A stretch of 64,000 nt of DNA from Sphingomonadaceae bacterium (lineage in GTDB: Bacteria; Pseudomonadota; Alphaproteobacteria; Sphingomonadales; Sphingomonadaceae): contig JAKFUU010000032.1 in the NCBI GenBank assembly GCA_021732525.1, forward strand, positions 1 to 64,000, written 5' to 3'. Below are positions 29,765 to 38,213 of this stretch, one piece after another (position 1 is the first letter of the stretch; every line of letters starts with the position of its first letter). The notes below the pieces were generated by a model that saw only the letters and a program-made list of their open reading frames with translations, had not been told where the DNA came from and did not search any database. Both the position numbers and the translations under genes were made by a program.

Positions 29765-30616
29765 GTGAAAAATACATCGAAAATTTCAACTTGCCTGCGG
29801 ATGAATGCCGTTAAATGTATCATAGCCGCCGGAATATTGACACCGGCACCGGCGATTGCTGGCCCGTGGACACTGGAGGCGGGGCGAACTTATAACAAAC
29901 CGGCGATTAATTTCTTTTCGGGCGACTCTTCGTTTGGTCCCGATCAAGAAGGTTTTGAAAATTTCGAGGATTTGAACTTTACCTATTATAATGAAACAGG
30001 AATTACCGACAACCTATCCTTCATTGCCTCTATTCCGATCAAGGATATCAGCCGGACCGATCGTAATGCGGCTGGGGTTGCGGTTACCAATTCGACTTCG
30101 GGTGTGGGCGATATTGACGTGGGCCTGCGCTATAATCTGTCGAAAGGCCCCTTTGTTGTTGCCGTCCAGGGCCTGTTCAAAGCGCCCTATGCTTATGATT
30201 CGGACGATAGCTTGCCGCTCGGCAACGGCCAGGAAGATTTTGAGGGGCGTTTTCAACTTGGGCGCGGTTTTGGTAAAGCGGGATATTTCGTGGCTGAGGC
30301 GGGCTATCGCTTTCGCTCGGGTGCGCCTTCGGATGAATTTCGCTATCTGCTCGAATATGGCATTGATGTTGGCAAATCGGTATATTTGCGGTCCAAACTT
30401 GATGGCATATTGAGCATCAATAATGACACCCCGCAGGCACAGGCAAATGGCAATCCGACTTTGCCGCTGGCATTCGATCTTGCCAAGCTGGAGCTTACCG
30501 CCGGCTATAAATTCAACAAGACTTGGGCCATTGAATTTACCGGAACCCCCAATTTATATGGGGATAATACATTGACCGGCACCAATTTCCAGCTGGCGCT
30601 TATTTTGCAATTATGA
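29765..30616 (+). CDS. Outer-membrane beta-barrel protein
   Basis: This 283-residue protein has a signal peptide (CIIAAGILTPAPAIAG) and an amphipathic strand pattern across the rest, ending FQLALILQL. It resembles the small transporter-like barrels of the MetA/phenol-degradation type, but I cannot place it firmly. The start is GTG 29765, chosen because GAGGGAG lies at the right distance and the signal peptide then begins properly. The stop overlaps the ATG of the glycosyltransferase gene (ATGA), so it is coupled to glycan synthesis. It may export or insert the glucan made by the next gene (inference). Confidence 0.65.
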   Translation: MKNTSKISTCLRMNAVKCIIAAGILTPAPAIAGPWTLEAGRTYNKPAINFFSGDSSFGPDQEGFENFEDLNFTYYNETGITDNLSFIASIPIKDISRTDRNAAGVAVTNSTSGVGDIDVGLRYNLSKGPFVVAVQGLFKAPYAYDSDDSLPLGNGQEDFEGRFQLGRGFGKAGYFVAEAGYRFRSGAPSDEFRYLLEYGIDVGKSVYLRSKLDGILSINNDTPQAQANGNPTLPLAFDLAKLELTAGYKFNKTWAIEFTGTPNLYGDNTLTGTNFQLALILQL

Positions 30617-32127
30617 CCGCGCGCGACATCGCCGCGATCATCCTGCTGTCGGGCCATTATCTGATCATGGTCACGCTGGGCATTTATGGTATCCACCGGT
30701 TGCATATGACCTGGCGGCAATGGCGGGGCAGGCCGCAAAATGCGGTGCAAATCAAAACATCAGCGCAGTTTGCATCGCCGCCGATGGTGACGGTGCAATT
30801 GCCGGTGTTTAATGAACGATTGGTGATCGAACGGCTTATCGATGCCGCTGCGGCTTTTGATTATCCTGCCGAATGTCTGGAAATTCAGATATTGGATGAT
30901 TCGACCGATGAAACCCGTTCGATTGCCGCCGCACGGGTCGCCTACCACCGGGCGCTGGGCGTGAATATTCAGCATATATGCAGACCGGATCGCAGCGGGT
31001 ATAAGGCGGGCGCTTTGGCCTATGGGTTGGAGCGGGCAAGCGGTGAATTTCTGCTCATCCTCGATGCGGATTTTGTGCCGACGCCGAATTTTCTGCGCGA
31101 TTTGATCGGGCCCTTGGCCAATCCCGATGTTGCAATGGTGCAGGCGCGGTGGGATTATCTGAATCGCAGCAGCAGCCTGCTGACGCGGGCGCAGGCGATT
31201 TTGCTCGATGCCCATTTCGTGATTGAGCATAGCCAGCGGGCATCGCGCGGCCTGTTTTTCAACTTTAACGGAACGGCGGGAATTTGGCGCAAACAGGCCA
31301 TTATCGATGCGGGCGGGTGGCGCGCCGATACGCTGACCGAAGATTTGGACCTTAGTTACCGGGCGCAGCTTGCGGGTTGGCGCTTTGTATATTTGGGCGA
31401 TGTGGTTTGCCGCAGCGAGCTGCCCGCGGATATGAATGCTTTCAAAACGCAGCAGCATCGTTGGACCAAAGGTTCGATTGAGGTGATGCTGCGCCTGTTG
31501 CCCCGGATCTGGCGGGCGAAACAGCCGCTGCGGGTGAAGCTGGAGGCTAGCATGCATCTGACCAGCAATTTGTCTTATCTGTTTATCATCTTGCTCTGTT
31601 TGATCCTGTTTGTTCCCGGCGTTATTATGCGCGAGCTTTATGAGCTTGATGCGTTGTTATGGGTTGATGCGCCGTTGTTTTTCATCGCCAGCGTTAGCCA
31701 TGTCAGCTTTTTCATTTTTGGCCAGCGGACGCTGCATGGCAACAAATCGGTTCGGCTGCGCGAAATTGCGGTGCTGATCCCGATGCTGATCGGGTTGGCG
31801 ATCAACAATGGCCGGGCGGTTGTTGAGGCGCTGCTGGGTATCCGCAGCGGTTTCATTCGTACGCCCAAAGAAGGCAGCGATGATACGCCTACGGCGCGGC
31901 GTGCAGCGGCTTACCGCGCGGCGCAGTCGCGGCTGGGCGAATATGGAGAAATTGCTTTGGGGCTGGCTTATGCCGTCTGCGCCATATGGTTCATCACCGA
32001 ACAATTTTGGCTCAGCGCGCCCTTTGCCCTATTATTTGCGGTCAGCTTTCTGGCCATTGGCATCGGCAGCATCCGGGCCAGGCTGGCGGTTCCGGCGATG
32101 ACGGCTCCGGCACCTGCGCCGGGCTGA
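30613..32127 (+). CDS. Membrane GT2 glycosyltransferase
   Basis: This is a processive-type GT2 enzyme like cellulose or (gluco)mannan synthases. A transmembrane segment (IAAIILLSGHYLIMVTLGIY) precedes the catalytic domain, which has the first Asp in ILDDSTDET, the DxD-like LDADFVP, TLTEDLDLSY and the processivity motif QQHRW. Several transmembrane segments follow (about residues 315-400 and 445-490). Length 504. The linkage made cannot be read from the sequence. It overlaps the upstream barrel gene by four bases and lies 33 bases before another membrane glycosyltransferase-like gene. Confidence 0.88.
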   Translation: MTARDIAAIILLSGHYLIMVTLGIYGIHRLHMTWRQWRGRPQNAVQIKTSAQFASPPMVTVQLPVFNERLVIERLIDAAAAFDYPAECLEIQILDDSTDETRSIAAARVAYHRALGVNIQHICRPDRSGYKAGALAYGLERASGEFLLILDADFVPTPNFLRDLIGPLANPDVAMVQARWDYLNRSSSLLTRAQAILLDAHFVIEHSQRASRGLFFNFNGTAGIWRKQAIIDAGGWRADTLTEDLDLSYRAQLAGWRFVYLGDVVCRSELPADMNAFKTQQHRWTKGSIEVMLRLLPRIWRAKQPLRVKLEASMHLTSNLSYLFIILLCLILFVPGVIMRELYELDALLWVDAPLFFIASVSHVSFFIFGQRTLHGNKSVRLREIAVLIPMLIGLAINNGRAVVEALLGIRSGFIRTPKEGSDDTPTARRAAAYRAAQSRLGEYGEIALGLAYAVCAIWFITEQFWLSAPFALLFAVSFLAIGIGSIRARLAVPAMTAPAPAPG

Positions 32128-32160
32128 TAATGACGCTGTCTGCATGATTTGGGAGAAAGC

Positions 32161-33507
32161 ATGATCATGAATGCCGGGGCACAATCGCTGCAGGCGCGCG
32201 GCCGCAAGGGCGGGATCACCTATCTTGCCTGCGCGGCTTTCCTGCTGATTTGTTTGAGCATTTACCGTCTCGAAAATTTTGCCCCGGCGCATACGGGTAG
32301 CGCTTACATTACGCTGCATCTGACGCTCACGCTGGCGATGCTCGCGGCATGGCGTTGGGGCGGGGCGTCGCAGGGTCAGTTGATCTTGTTCACCGGCATT
32401 GCTGCGCGGTTGCTGCTGATCCCGGCACCGATGCTCAGCAGCAATGACGCGGAGCGCTATATTTGGGACGGCGCGGTTGCGCTGGCGGGGTTTGATCCTT
32501 ACTCGGTCCCGCCGGAAAATCCAGCGGTTGCCGGGCTGCGCGCCATTTGGGCAACACCGCCCGAACATGCCGCTTATCCCACGCTATATCCGCCGGCGGC
32601 GCTGATGCTGTTTGCGCTGTCGGCGCTTGCCGGGCCAGTTTGGGGGATTTGGTTGTGGAAATGGATTGTCAGTGCTGCGGGCATATTGCTGTTGCTGCTC
32701 GCGCGCGCTTTGCTGCGCGGCCGGGGCCTGGAACGCCATCTGGCGCTGGTCGCGCTTTCGCCATTGCTGGTTTTGGAAATTGGGATCGGCGAGCATCTGG
32801 ATGCATTTGTGGCGTTAACCATCGTCGCCGCGCTGCTCGCTTTTGATCGCGGGCGGATGGCTTGGGTCGGCGCGCTGCTTGGCCTTGGCATTTGTATCAA
32901 ATTGCTTCCCGCCGCCATGCTTTTTGCGTTGGCGCTGGCGGCGGGCTGGCGCGGCGCGTTGCGGATGGGCATGGCGGCGGCGGGCAGCGTGGCCGCGATT
33001 TATGCCGCCGCGCTGGCCATCGGTTGGCGGCCAATCGGAAGCTTGCCGGTCTTCTTTGAAAAATGGCGCAACGGATCGCCCTTATTCACCTTGTTCGAAG
33101 CCTATTTGCCGCTGCAGACCATGCTTGTAGTTATCGGTCTGCTCGGGCTGCTGGCCGCTGGGGCGATCATCCTACTGGCGCGCCGGCGGCCGATCGTCGC
33201 AACGCAGGTCGCATTGGCGGCGCCGCTGGTGCTTAGCCCGGTGGCATTTCCCTGGTATCTTTGCGCGCTGGTCCCGCTATCGGCATTGGCACCAAGCGCT
33301 ACTTTGCTGATCTGGCTGTCGGCATCGCCGTTAATCTACGAAGTGCGCGACCGTTTTGTCAGTGAGGGCGTTTGGATGCCCGCGTTATGGCCGTTGATGG
33401 TGATCGGCGCAGGCTGGATCATCGGCCTTGCAATCGACGCCTTGCGCATGCGGTATGGCGGCCGCTACAATCCGCGACGCAGAACTGCGCTCTCAACCGA
33501 GAAATAA
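32161..33507 (+). CDS. Multispanning glycosyltransferase-like protein (GT-C/DUF2029)
   Basis: This 448-residue, highly hydrophobic protein has about ten or more transmembrane segments and an early acidic periplasmic loop (SSNDAERYIWDG), which looks like the DD/ED motif of GT-C, polyprenol-phosphate-sugar using transferases (DUF2029/GT87-like). The later PLVLSPVAFPWYLCALVP segment fits this family. The ATG at 32161 is preferred over TTG 32149 because GGGAGA is well spaced. It probably adds a sugar in the periplasm to the product of the preceding GT2 (inference). An ATG at 32167 is also possible. Confidence 0.75.
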   Translation: MIMNAGAQSLQARGRKGGITYLACAAFLLICLSIYRLENFAPAHTGSAYITLHLTLTLAMLAAWRWGGASQGQLILFTGIAARLLLIPAPMLSSNDAERYIWDGAVALAGFDPYSVPPENPAVAGLRAIWATPPEHAAYPTLYPPAALMLFALSALAGPVWGIWLWKWIVSAAGILLLLLARALLRGRGLERHLALVALSPLLVLEIGIGEHLDAFVALTIVAALLAFDRGRMAWVGALLGLGICIKLLPAAMLFALALAAGWRGALRMGMAAAGSVAAIYAAALAIGWRPIGSLPVFFEKWRNGSPLFTLFEAYLPLQTMLVVIGLLGLLAAGAIILLARRRPIVATQVALAAPLVLSPVAFPWYLCALVPLSALAPSATLLIWLSASPLIYEVRDRFVSEGVWMPALWPLMVIGAGWIIGLAIDALRMRYGGRYNPRRRTALSTEK

Positions 33508-33637
33508 TCTTTAAATTTCAGTTATTTGAAGTGGAATGGCAGAATATCACCTAACGATTTTTGGCGCGGGCAATTGAAACAAGGATTTCAAGCAAGAAAC
33601 ATGCCGCGGCGGGCGTGGAATCCTGTCGTTGCCGGCC

Positions 33638-33666
33638 CTGTCACAAAATTGTGATGAAACTGCATC
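33638..33666 (+). promoter_or_regulatory. Pho-box-like direct repeats
   Basis: CTGTCAC-AAAA-TTGTGAT-GAAA-CTGCATC forms three 7-base units at an 11-base period, the layout of PhoB sites (CTGTCAT repeats with 4-base spacers). The first unit is 6 of 7 to the consensus, the others weaker. It lies about 77 bases before the second TonB receptor, whose neighbour is a secreted phosphatase. TCACA-N4-TGTGA inside it could instead be a simple inverted repeat, so the call is tentative. Confidence 0.45.
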
Positions 33667-33742
33667 GATATCGGCGGCATGCCGTAATCGAATCGTCTAA
33701 ATTTCCTCCTATCCGCTGTTGGTCAGTGTCCTGGAGGTTTCA

Positions 33743-36400
33743 ATGAAAATATATTTGTTGCGCGGCGCATGTGCAGCCGCGATCGTGAGCGGTCATAGTC
33801 TGGTGCCCAATTTAGCGCAGGCGCAAGGTACCGCCGCACCCGCCGAGGACAGCGCTGATGAAATTGTTGTGATCGGTTCGATCATCGAATCACAGCGCGA
33901 TTCGGTGGAGCAAAAGCGGGAAGCCGACAATCTGGCCGAAGTAGTTTCTGCCGATGCGGCCGGGCGTTTTCCCGATCAGAATACGGCGGCGGTTTTGGCG
34001 CGCTTGCCGGCCATCGCCGTGCAGCGCGACCAAGGCCAGGAACGCTATATCCAAGTGCGCGGGGCACCCAATCGCTGGTCTTCGGTCAGCTTCGATGGGA
34101 TCCCGGTCATCGGTGTCGATGAAGGCGGAGAGACCCGCGCCTTTCGCTTCGATGCGGTGCCTGCGGTGCTGCTCAGCTCAATCGTTGTCAATAAATCCTT
34201 GACGCCCGATCTCACGGCGGAGGCGGTGGTTGCGAATATCGACCTGCGCACCTATTCGCCGCTCACCGAACGCGGATTTCATGTGCAGGGTGATGTTGGT
34301 TATGGCACGCTATCGCTGGGCGGCGGCGATCAGCGGCAGGGGTCGATCCGGGCAAGCTGGTCCAGCGATGTGTTTGGGATTGTTGTCGGCGGTTCGCATT
34401 ATCAACGCGAACAAACCACGGATAACCGCGAAGTGGGTGCCTATGACGAACCCACCAGCGCCACCGACACGCAATTTGGTCCGACCGAAATTGACATTCG
34501 CAGCTACACATTGACGCGCGAAAGCAACGGCGCATTCGCCGGCATCGAATATCAGCCGGTTGAAGGGCAAAGGATTTTTGCCAATGCTATTTTCTCGCAA
34601 TTTTACGATAACGAACTGCGCGATCAATATGAATTGCGGCTGGACCGGACTTCGCTGGGCACGCGCAATTTGAGCGGCGGCGAATTGGTAAACGTGCCCG
34701 TGCGCGGAACCTTCAATGATGGCGAATATGACACCCGATATTATATTGGGACGATTGGCGGTGATTATGAGAATGAGGGGTTTACCGCCAAATTCCGGTT
34801 CAATTACACGCGCAGCGAAAATACCACCTTCCTTCCCTTGTTACAGGTAACTTATGCTGCGTTACCATCGCTGACTTATGACTTTAGCGAGCCGCGTTTT
34901 CCAATTGTTAACCTGTTTACGACCGTCCCCGGTGCTACCCCCGGCAGCTTTGCGCGCGGAACGGCCCTGACCACGCCCAATCTGTCGGCTGCGGCAACGG
35001 CACCGGGAAGCGTTATCTACATTCCCGCGCGCCAAGATACTTTTTCCGACAGCTATACCGTCAAGGGCGATTTTTCGAAGCAGTTTGATGCCCTCACGCT
35101 GGCAACTGGATTTTCTTACGCTGATCGCGAAATCGATGGCTTCACTTTTGCCACGGCCAATATTGTCCAGCCCACCACGGCGTTTCCGCTCGTGGGTTTG
35201 AGCTTCAATCCCACCACATATGCCACCAGCCGTCCGTTCGAAACAAATTTTCCTTTGGGCTTTGGGTTGAACTATATTGATAACCGGCAATTGCGCCGCG
35301 ATTTGGATGCGGGGATCGCGGCATTGACCGCTGCGGGTCGTTATAATCCGGCCAACGATGTTCCCAGCATCAATCGCTATTTTCTAACCGAAGAATTGCT
35401 CACCGGCTATGCGCTTGCCAAATTGGAATTTGGCCTGGGGCAAATTATCGCGGGCGGGCGTGTCGAATATTTCCAGCAGGGAAATATCGGCACGGCGGCT
35501 CTGGGTGGCGGCCGGTTTGAACGGCTCTCGGCGCCGTTAAGCTATACCGATTTTTATCCCAGTGTGAATGTGAAGCTGGACGTTGCCGATGATTTTGTCG
35601 TTCGCCTTTCCGGGCAACGCAGCGTGTCGCGCCCGTCCTTTGGGCAAATTCGGGTTGGATCGTCGATCAACGATACCGCCAGCCCCGGCACAATTGGCGG
35701 CGGAAATCCGGCGCTTGCCCCTGAATATACCTGGGGCGTCGATGGCAGTTTTGAATATTATCTGTCCGGCAACGGCATTATCGCCATTTCCGGTTTTCAC
35801 CGTTGGGTTGATAATGTGCTCTACGCCAATACGCAGACCGTGGGCAGTGATTTTTTCGACAGCAATGGTATTGACCGTTCAAACTACCGGCTAACCTCCA
35901 CCTTCAATGGCCAAAATGGGCGGCTTTATGGCTTGGAGCTGAATTATCAGCAGCAATTTACCTTTTTGCCATCTCCGCTCGACGGCTTTGGCTTTCAAGG
36001 CAATCTGACTTTGCTCGATGGACAGTTTGAAACCAACATTCCCGGCGGCATCAACCGCACCGGATTGCCTTTTCCCGGCACATCGGACACGATTGTTAAC
36101 GCCTCCTTCTATTTTGAAAAATATGGGTTGTCGGCGCGGGTCAGCTACCAATATCGCACCGATTGGCTCGACACGCTGGGGGGCTTGGGCACGGGCGGCA
36201 CCGGCGATGAATTTCGCGATGCTTACGACAATCTCGACGTTTCCATCCGCTATAAGTTGACGGATAATTTTACCTTATTCGCAGATCTGTCCAACCTGAC
36301 CGATGCGGTTTATACGGCATATCAAGGCGATGAAGGCCGGCCGACCGAGGTGGAACAAATCGGTCGCCGCTATCTATTTGGTGTTCGGTTCGGTTTTTAA
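33743..36400 (+). CDS. TonB-dependent receptor (phosphatase-linked)
   Basis: This 885-residue outer-membrane receptor has a signal peptide (ends NLAQAQ), a TonB box (DEIVVIGS), a plug with RFPDQNTAAVLARLPAIAVQRD (core FPDQNTAAVLARLP) typical of the Caulobacter-type receptor subfamily, a YIQVRGAP element, and a terminal Phe (FGVRFGF). ATG 33743 has GGAGG upstream. The gene is 13 bases before a secreted phosphatase gene, so the pair may recover phosphate or the alcohol from an outer phosphate ester. The Pho-box-like repeats upstream support this but do not prove it. Confidence 0.92.
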   Translation: MKIYLLRGACAAAIVSGHSLVPNLAQAQGTAAPAEDSADEIVVIGSIIESQRDSVEQKREADNLAEVVSADAAGRFPDQNTAAVLARLPAIAVQRDQGQERYIQVRGAPNRWSSVSFDGIPVIGVDEGGETRAFRFDAVPAVLLSSIVVNKSLTPDLTAEAVVANIDLRTYSPLTERGFHVQGDVGYGTLSLGGGDQRQGSIRASWSSDVFGIVVGGSHYQREQTTDNREVGAYDEPTSATDTQFGPTEIDIRSYTLTRESNGAFAGIEYQPVEGQRIFANAIFSQFYDNELRDQYELRLDRTSLGTRNLSGGELVNVPVRGTFNDGEYDTRYYIGTIGGDYENEGFTAKFRFNYTRSENTTFLPLLQVTYAALPSLTYDFSEPRFPIVNLFTTVPGATPGSFARGTALTTPNLSAAATAPGSVIYIPARQDTFSDSYTVKGDFSKQFDALTLATGFSYADREIDGFTFATANIVQPTTAFPLVGLSFNPTTYATSRPFETNFPLGFGLNYIDNRQLRRDLDAGIAALTAAGRYNPANDVPSINRYFLTEELLTGYALAKLEFGLGQIIAGGRVEYFQQGNIGTAALGGGRFERLSAPLSYTDFYPSVNVKLDVADDFVVRLSGQRSVSRPSFGQIRVGSSINDTASPGTIGGGNPALAPEYTWGVDGSFEYYLSGNGIIAISGFHRWVDNVLYANTQTVGSDFFDSNGIDRSNYRLTSTFNGQNGRLYGLELNYQQQFTFLPSPLDGFGFQGNLTLLDGQFETNIPGGINRTGLPFPGTSDTIVNASFYFEKYGLSARVSYQYRTDWLDTLGGLGTGGTGDEFRDAYDNLDVSIRYKLTDNFTLFADLSNLTDAVYTAYQGDEGRPTEVEQIGRRYLFGVRFGF

Positions 36401-36413
36401 TAGGAGTGATCCC

Positions 36414-37472
36414 ATGAAGCGCAAATTTTTTGCTATTGCCCTTATGACAATCGCCATGCCGGTTTCGGCGTGGGCAGCCGAAAATGCCGAAGTTACGCGG
36501 ATTGATGCCGCAACGGTGATGGTTCGGTGGCAACATTCGGGCCCGGTCGATATTATCGTGAGCGACAAACCCTCGCTGGATGATGATAACAAGCCGGTTG
36601 TGGTTGCCAGCCGCAAAGGCGAGGCGATCGTGCCATTATCCGTTAAACAGCGTGGATATGTCATCTTGCGCGCGCGCGGAGATGAGCAGATCACAATTGT
36701 GGCGGAACGCGAGTTACCGCTTGAAAAAGGCAGCAATTTTCGTGACCTGGGCGGATATAAGGGCGCGGGCGGCCGCCCGCTGCGCTGGGGTAAAATATTC
36801 CGTTCGGGGGCCATGCCGATTATCAGCGAGGCCGATTATGGCTTGCTCGGCGGTCTGGGGATCGGTTCGATCATCGATCTGCGTTCGAATGAAGAGCGCG
36901 AAGTGGCAGGAACTTTGCTTGATGACCGGACGGGCGCATTATTCGTCAGCAATGATTATTCGTTGAAACGGTTATTCGCCTCATTCAGCCGCGGAAATGG
37001 CGAATATGTCTATTCGGGCATGGAAAAATTGCTGGTGCCGCAATATCGTTCGGTGTTTCGCCGGTTGCTCGCAAATGACGGCGCAGTGCTGTATAATTGT
37101 TCGGCGGGGCAGGACCGAACCGGCATAGCATCAGCGTTGATTTTGAGCGCGCTTGGTGTTGATCGTGAAACGATTTTGCGTGATTACCATCTGTCGACTG
37201 CGCTGCGCCGTCCGCAAAATGAGCTGCCGCCGCTGGACCCGGCGCAATATCCCAGCAACCCGATTGTGCAATATTATTCAGAAGCGGCAAAAAAGCCAGG
37301 CGGCGTCAAAGCCGAACCGCTTTTCAGCAAATCGGGTGTGTCACATTTGATCCAATTTTTCGAGGTGATTGACCGGAATTATGGCAGCGTCGAAGGATAT
37401 TTGAATAAAGAGCTGGGCATTTCGGCGGCAGATATTGAAAAGTTGCAATCTCTCTATCTTGAAAAGCTATAG
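36414..37472 (+). CDS. Secreted cysteine phosphatase (PTP/phytase-like)
   Basis: This 352-residue protein has a signal peptide (ALMTIAMPVSAWA), a beta-rich N-terminal part (about 25-110) and a cysteine phosphatase domain. The P-loop is CSAGQDRTG with nucleophile C229 and phosphate-binding R235; LEKGSNFRDLGGY near 120 marks the tyrosine phosphatase family of Pfam type Y_phosphatase3. The residue before the Cys is Asn (YNC) where HC is usual, which may alter the Cys pKa. It follows the receptor gene directly. Substrate could be a phosphosugar, phosphoprotein or inositol phosphate; the context favours a small ester taken from outside. Confidence 0.88.
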   Translation: MKRKFFAIALMTIAMPVSAWAAENAEVTRIDAATVMVRWQHSGPVDIIVSDKPSLDDDNKPVVVASRKGEAIVPLSVKQRGYVILRARGDEQITIVAERELPLEKGSNFRDLGGYKGAGGRPLRWGKIFRSGAMPIISEADYGLLGGLGIGSIIDLRSNEEREVAGTLLDDRTGALFVSNDYSLKRLFASFSRGNGEYVYSGMEKLLVPQYRSVFRRLLANDGAVLYNCSAGQDRTGIASALILSALGVDRETILRDYHLSTALRRPQNELPPLDPAQYPSNPIVQYYSEAAKKPGGVKAEPLFSKSGVSHLIQFFEVIDRNYGSVEGYLNKELGISAADIEKLQSLYLEKL

Positions 37473-37487
37473 CATCGGAAACGATGC
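37472..37487. terminator. GCATCG-GAAA-CGATGC hairpin
   Basis: A 6-bp perfect stem with a GNRA loop (GAAA) starts one base after the last sense codon of the phosphatase gene region and lies between the convergent phosphatase and xpaC genes. There is no clear T-run on either side, so termination efficiency is doubtful. Confidence 0.4.
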
Positions 37488-37499
37488 CCAGAAAATTAC

Positions 37500-38210
37500 C
37501 TAAGCTTCGGCCCCGTCATATTTCAGTTCGAGATAGCGGTCGCGCACCGCCAGCTTATCAAGCTCTCCGCGCGCAATCTGGCCCGTCATCGTCTCGATCT
37601 CTCGGTCGATCAGCTTTAGACCGCTGACCAACTGCTCCTCGGGCGTCTTGCCCTTGTTATCTTGCTGTTTCAGGCTGGCAGGAATGCGTTTATAGCCGTT
37701 GATCAATTCGGGCAGATGCTCGCCCACCAGCTTGCGAACCTCGCGTGCAGCGGGGTCGTTATCGCTGAGCAATGCAAGCTGCGGTGCCAATTGATCGAGC
37801 CGAATGCCGATATCCTGCATAATCGCAACTGCGGGTGCAGGCAGCATCGGGCGCTGCGCCTCCAGCCAGATTTCGGTTTTGCCCGCCAGCGTCGCCAGGT
37901 CGCTTTGTCTAAGGCTTTCGGTCGTGGGCATCGGCATCGCCGGATAGCGCATTAAGGCATAGGCCGCCGCCGCGCCCGCGATGCCGGTTATCATCACGCC
38001 CCAAAAGCCAATGCCGTCGATAATCGCGCCGACAATCCCCGCGCCAATGAGGACCGCCCCCACCGCGAGCGAGGCATTGCGGATTTTACCCCAAAAATGC
38101 GCTCTTCGCAGCGCCTGCGCCTTCATACCGACCGGGGCCATGCGGACATGACGCAAGGCATCGCGCGCGCCCGCGTGGATTTCATCGGCCTGCGACGCGA
38201 TATTTTTCAA
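37500..38210 (-). CDS. XpaC-like membrane protein
   Basis: This is the XpaC / 5-bromo-4-chloroindolyl phosphate hydrolysis family. The 236-residue protein has two adjacent membrane segments (about 45-90: LAVGAVLIGAGIVGAIIDGIGFWGVMITGIAGAAAAY, in short hydrophobic pieces GAVLIGAGIVGAIIDG and GVMITGIAGAAAAYAL) and a C-terminal helical domain. The start is TTG 38210 behind GGAGGGA, the only sensible site. It lies 3 bases after telA. The two families form a recurring pair, sometimes linked with tellurite and toxic-anion tolerance. The actual biochemical role is not known. Confidence 0.8.
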   Translation of the reverse strand: MKNIASQADEIHAGARDALRHVRMAPVGMKAQALRRAHFWGKIRNASLAVGAVLIGAGIVGAIIDGIGFWGVMITGIAGAAAAYALMRYPAMPMPTTESLRQSDLATLAGKTEIWLEAQRPMLPAPAVAIMQDIGIRLDQLAPQLALLSDNDPAAREVRKLVGEHLPELINGYKRIPASLKQQDNKGKTPEEQLVSGLKLIDREIETMTGQIARGELDKLAVRDRYLELKYDGAEA

Positions 38211-38213
38211 GGT

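Noticed and set aside
33641-33654. TCACA-N4-TGTGA as a CRP-type site
   Set aside because: CRP sites have TGTGA-N6-TCACA, the opposite arrangement, and the 11-base direct-repeat layout fits Pho boxes better.
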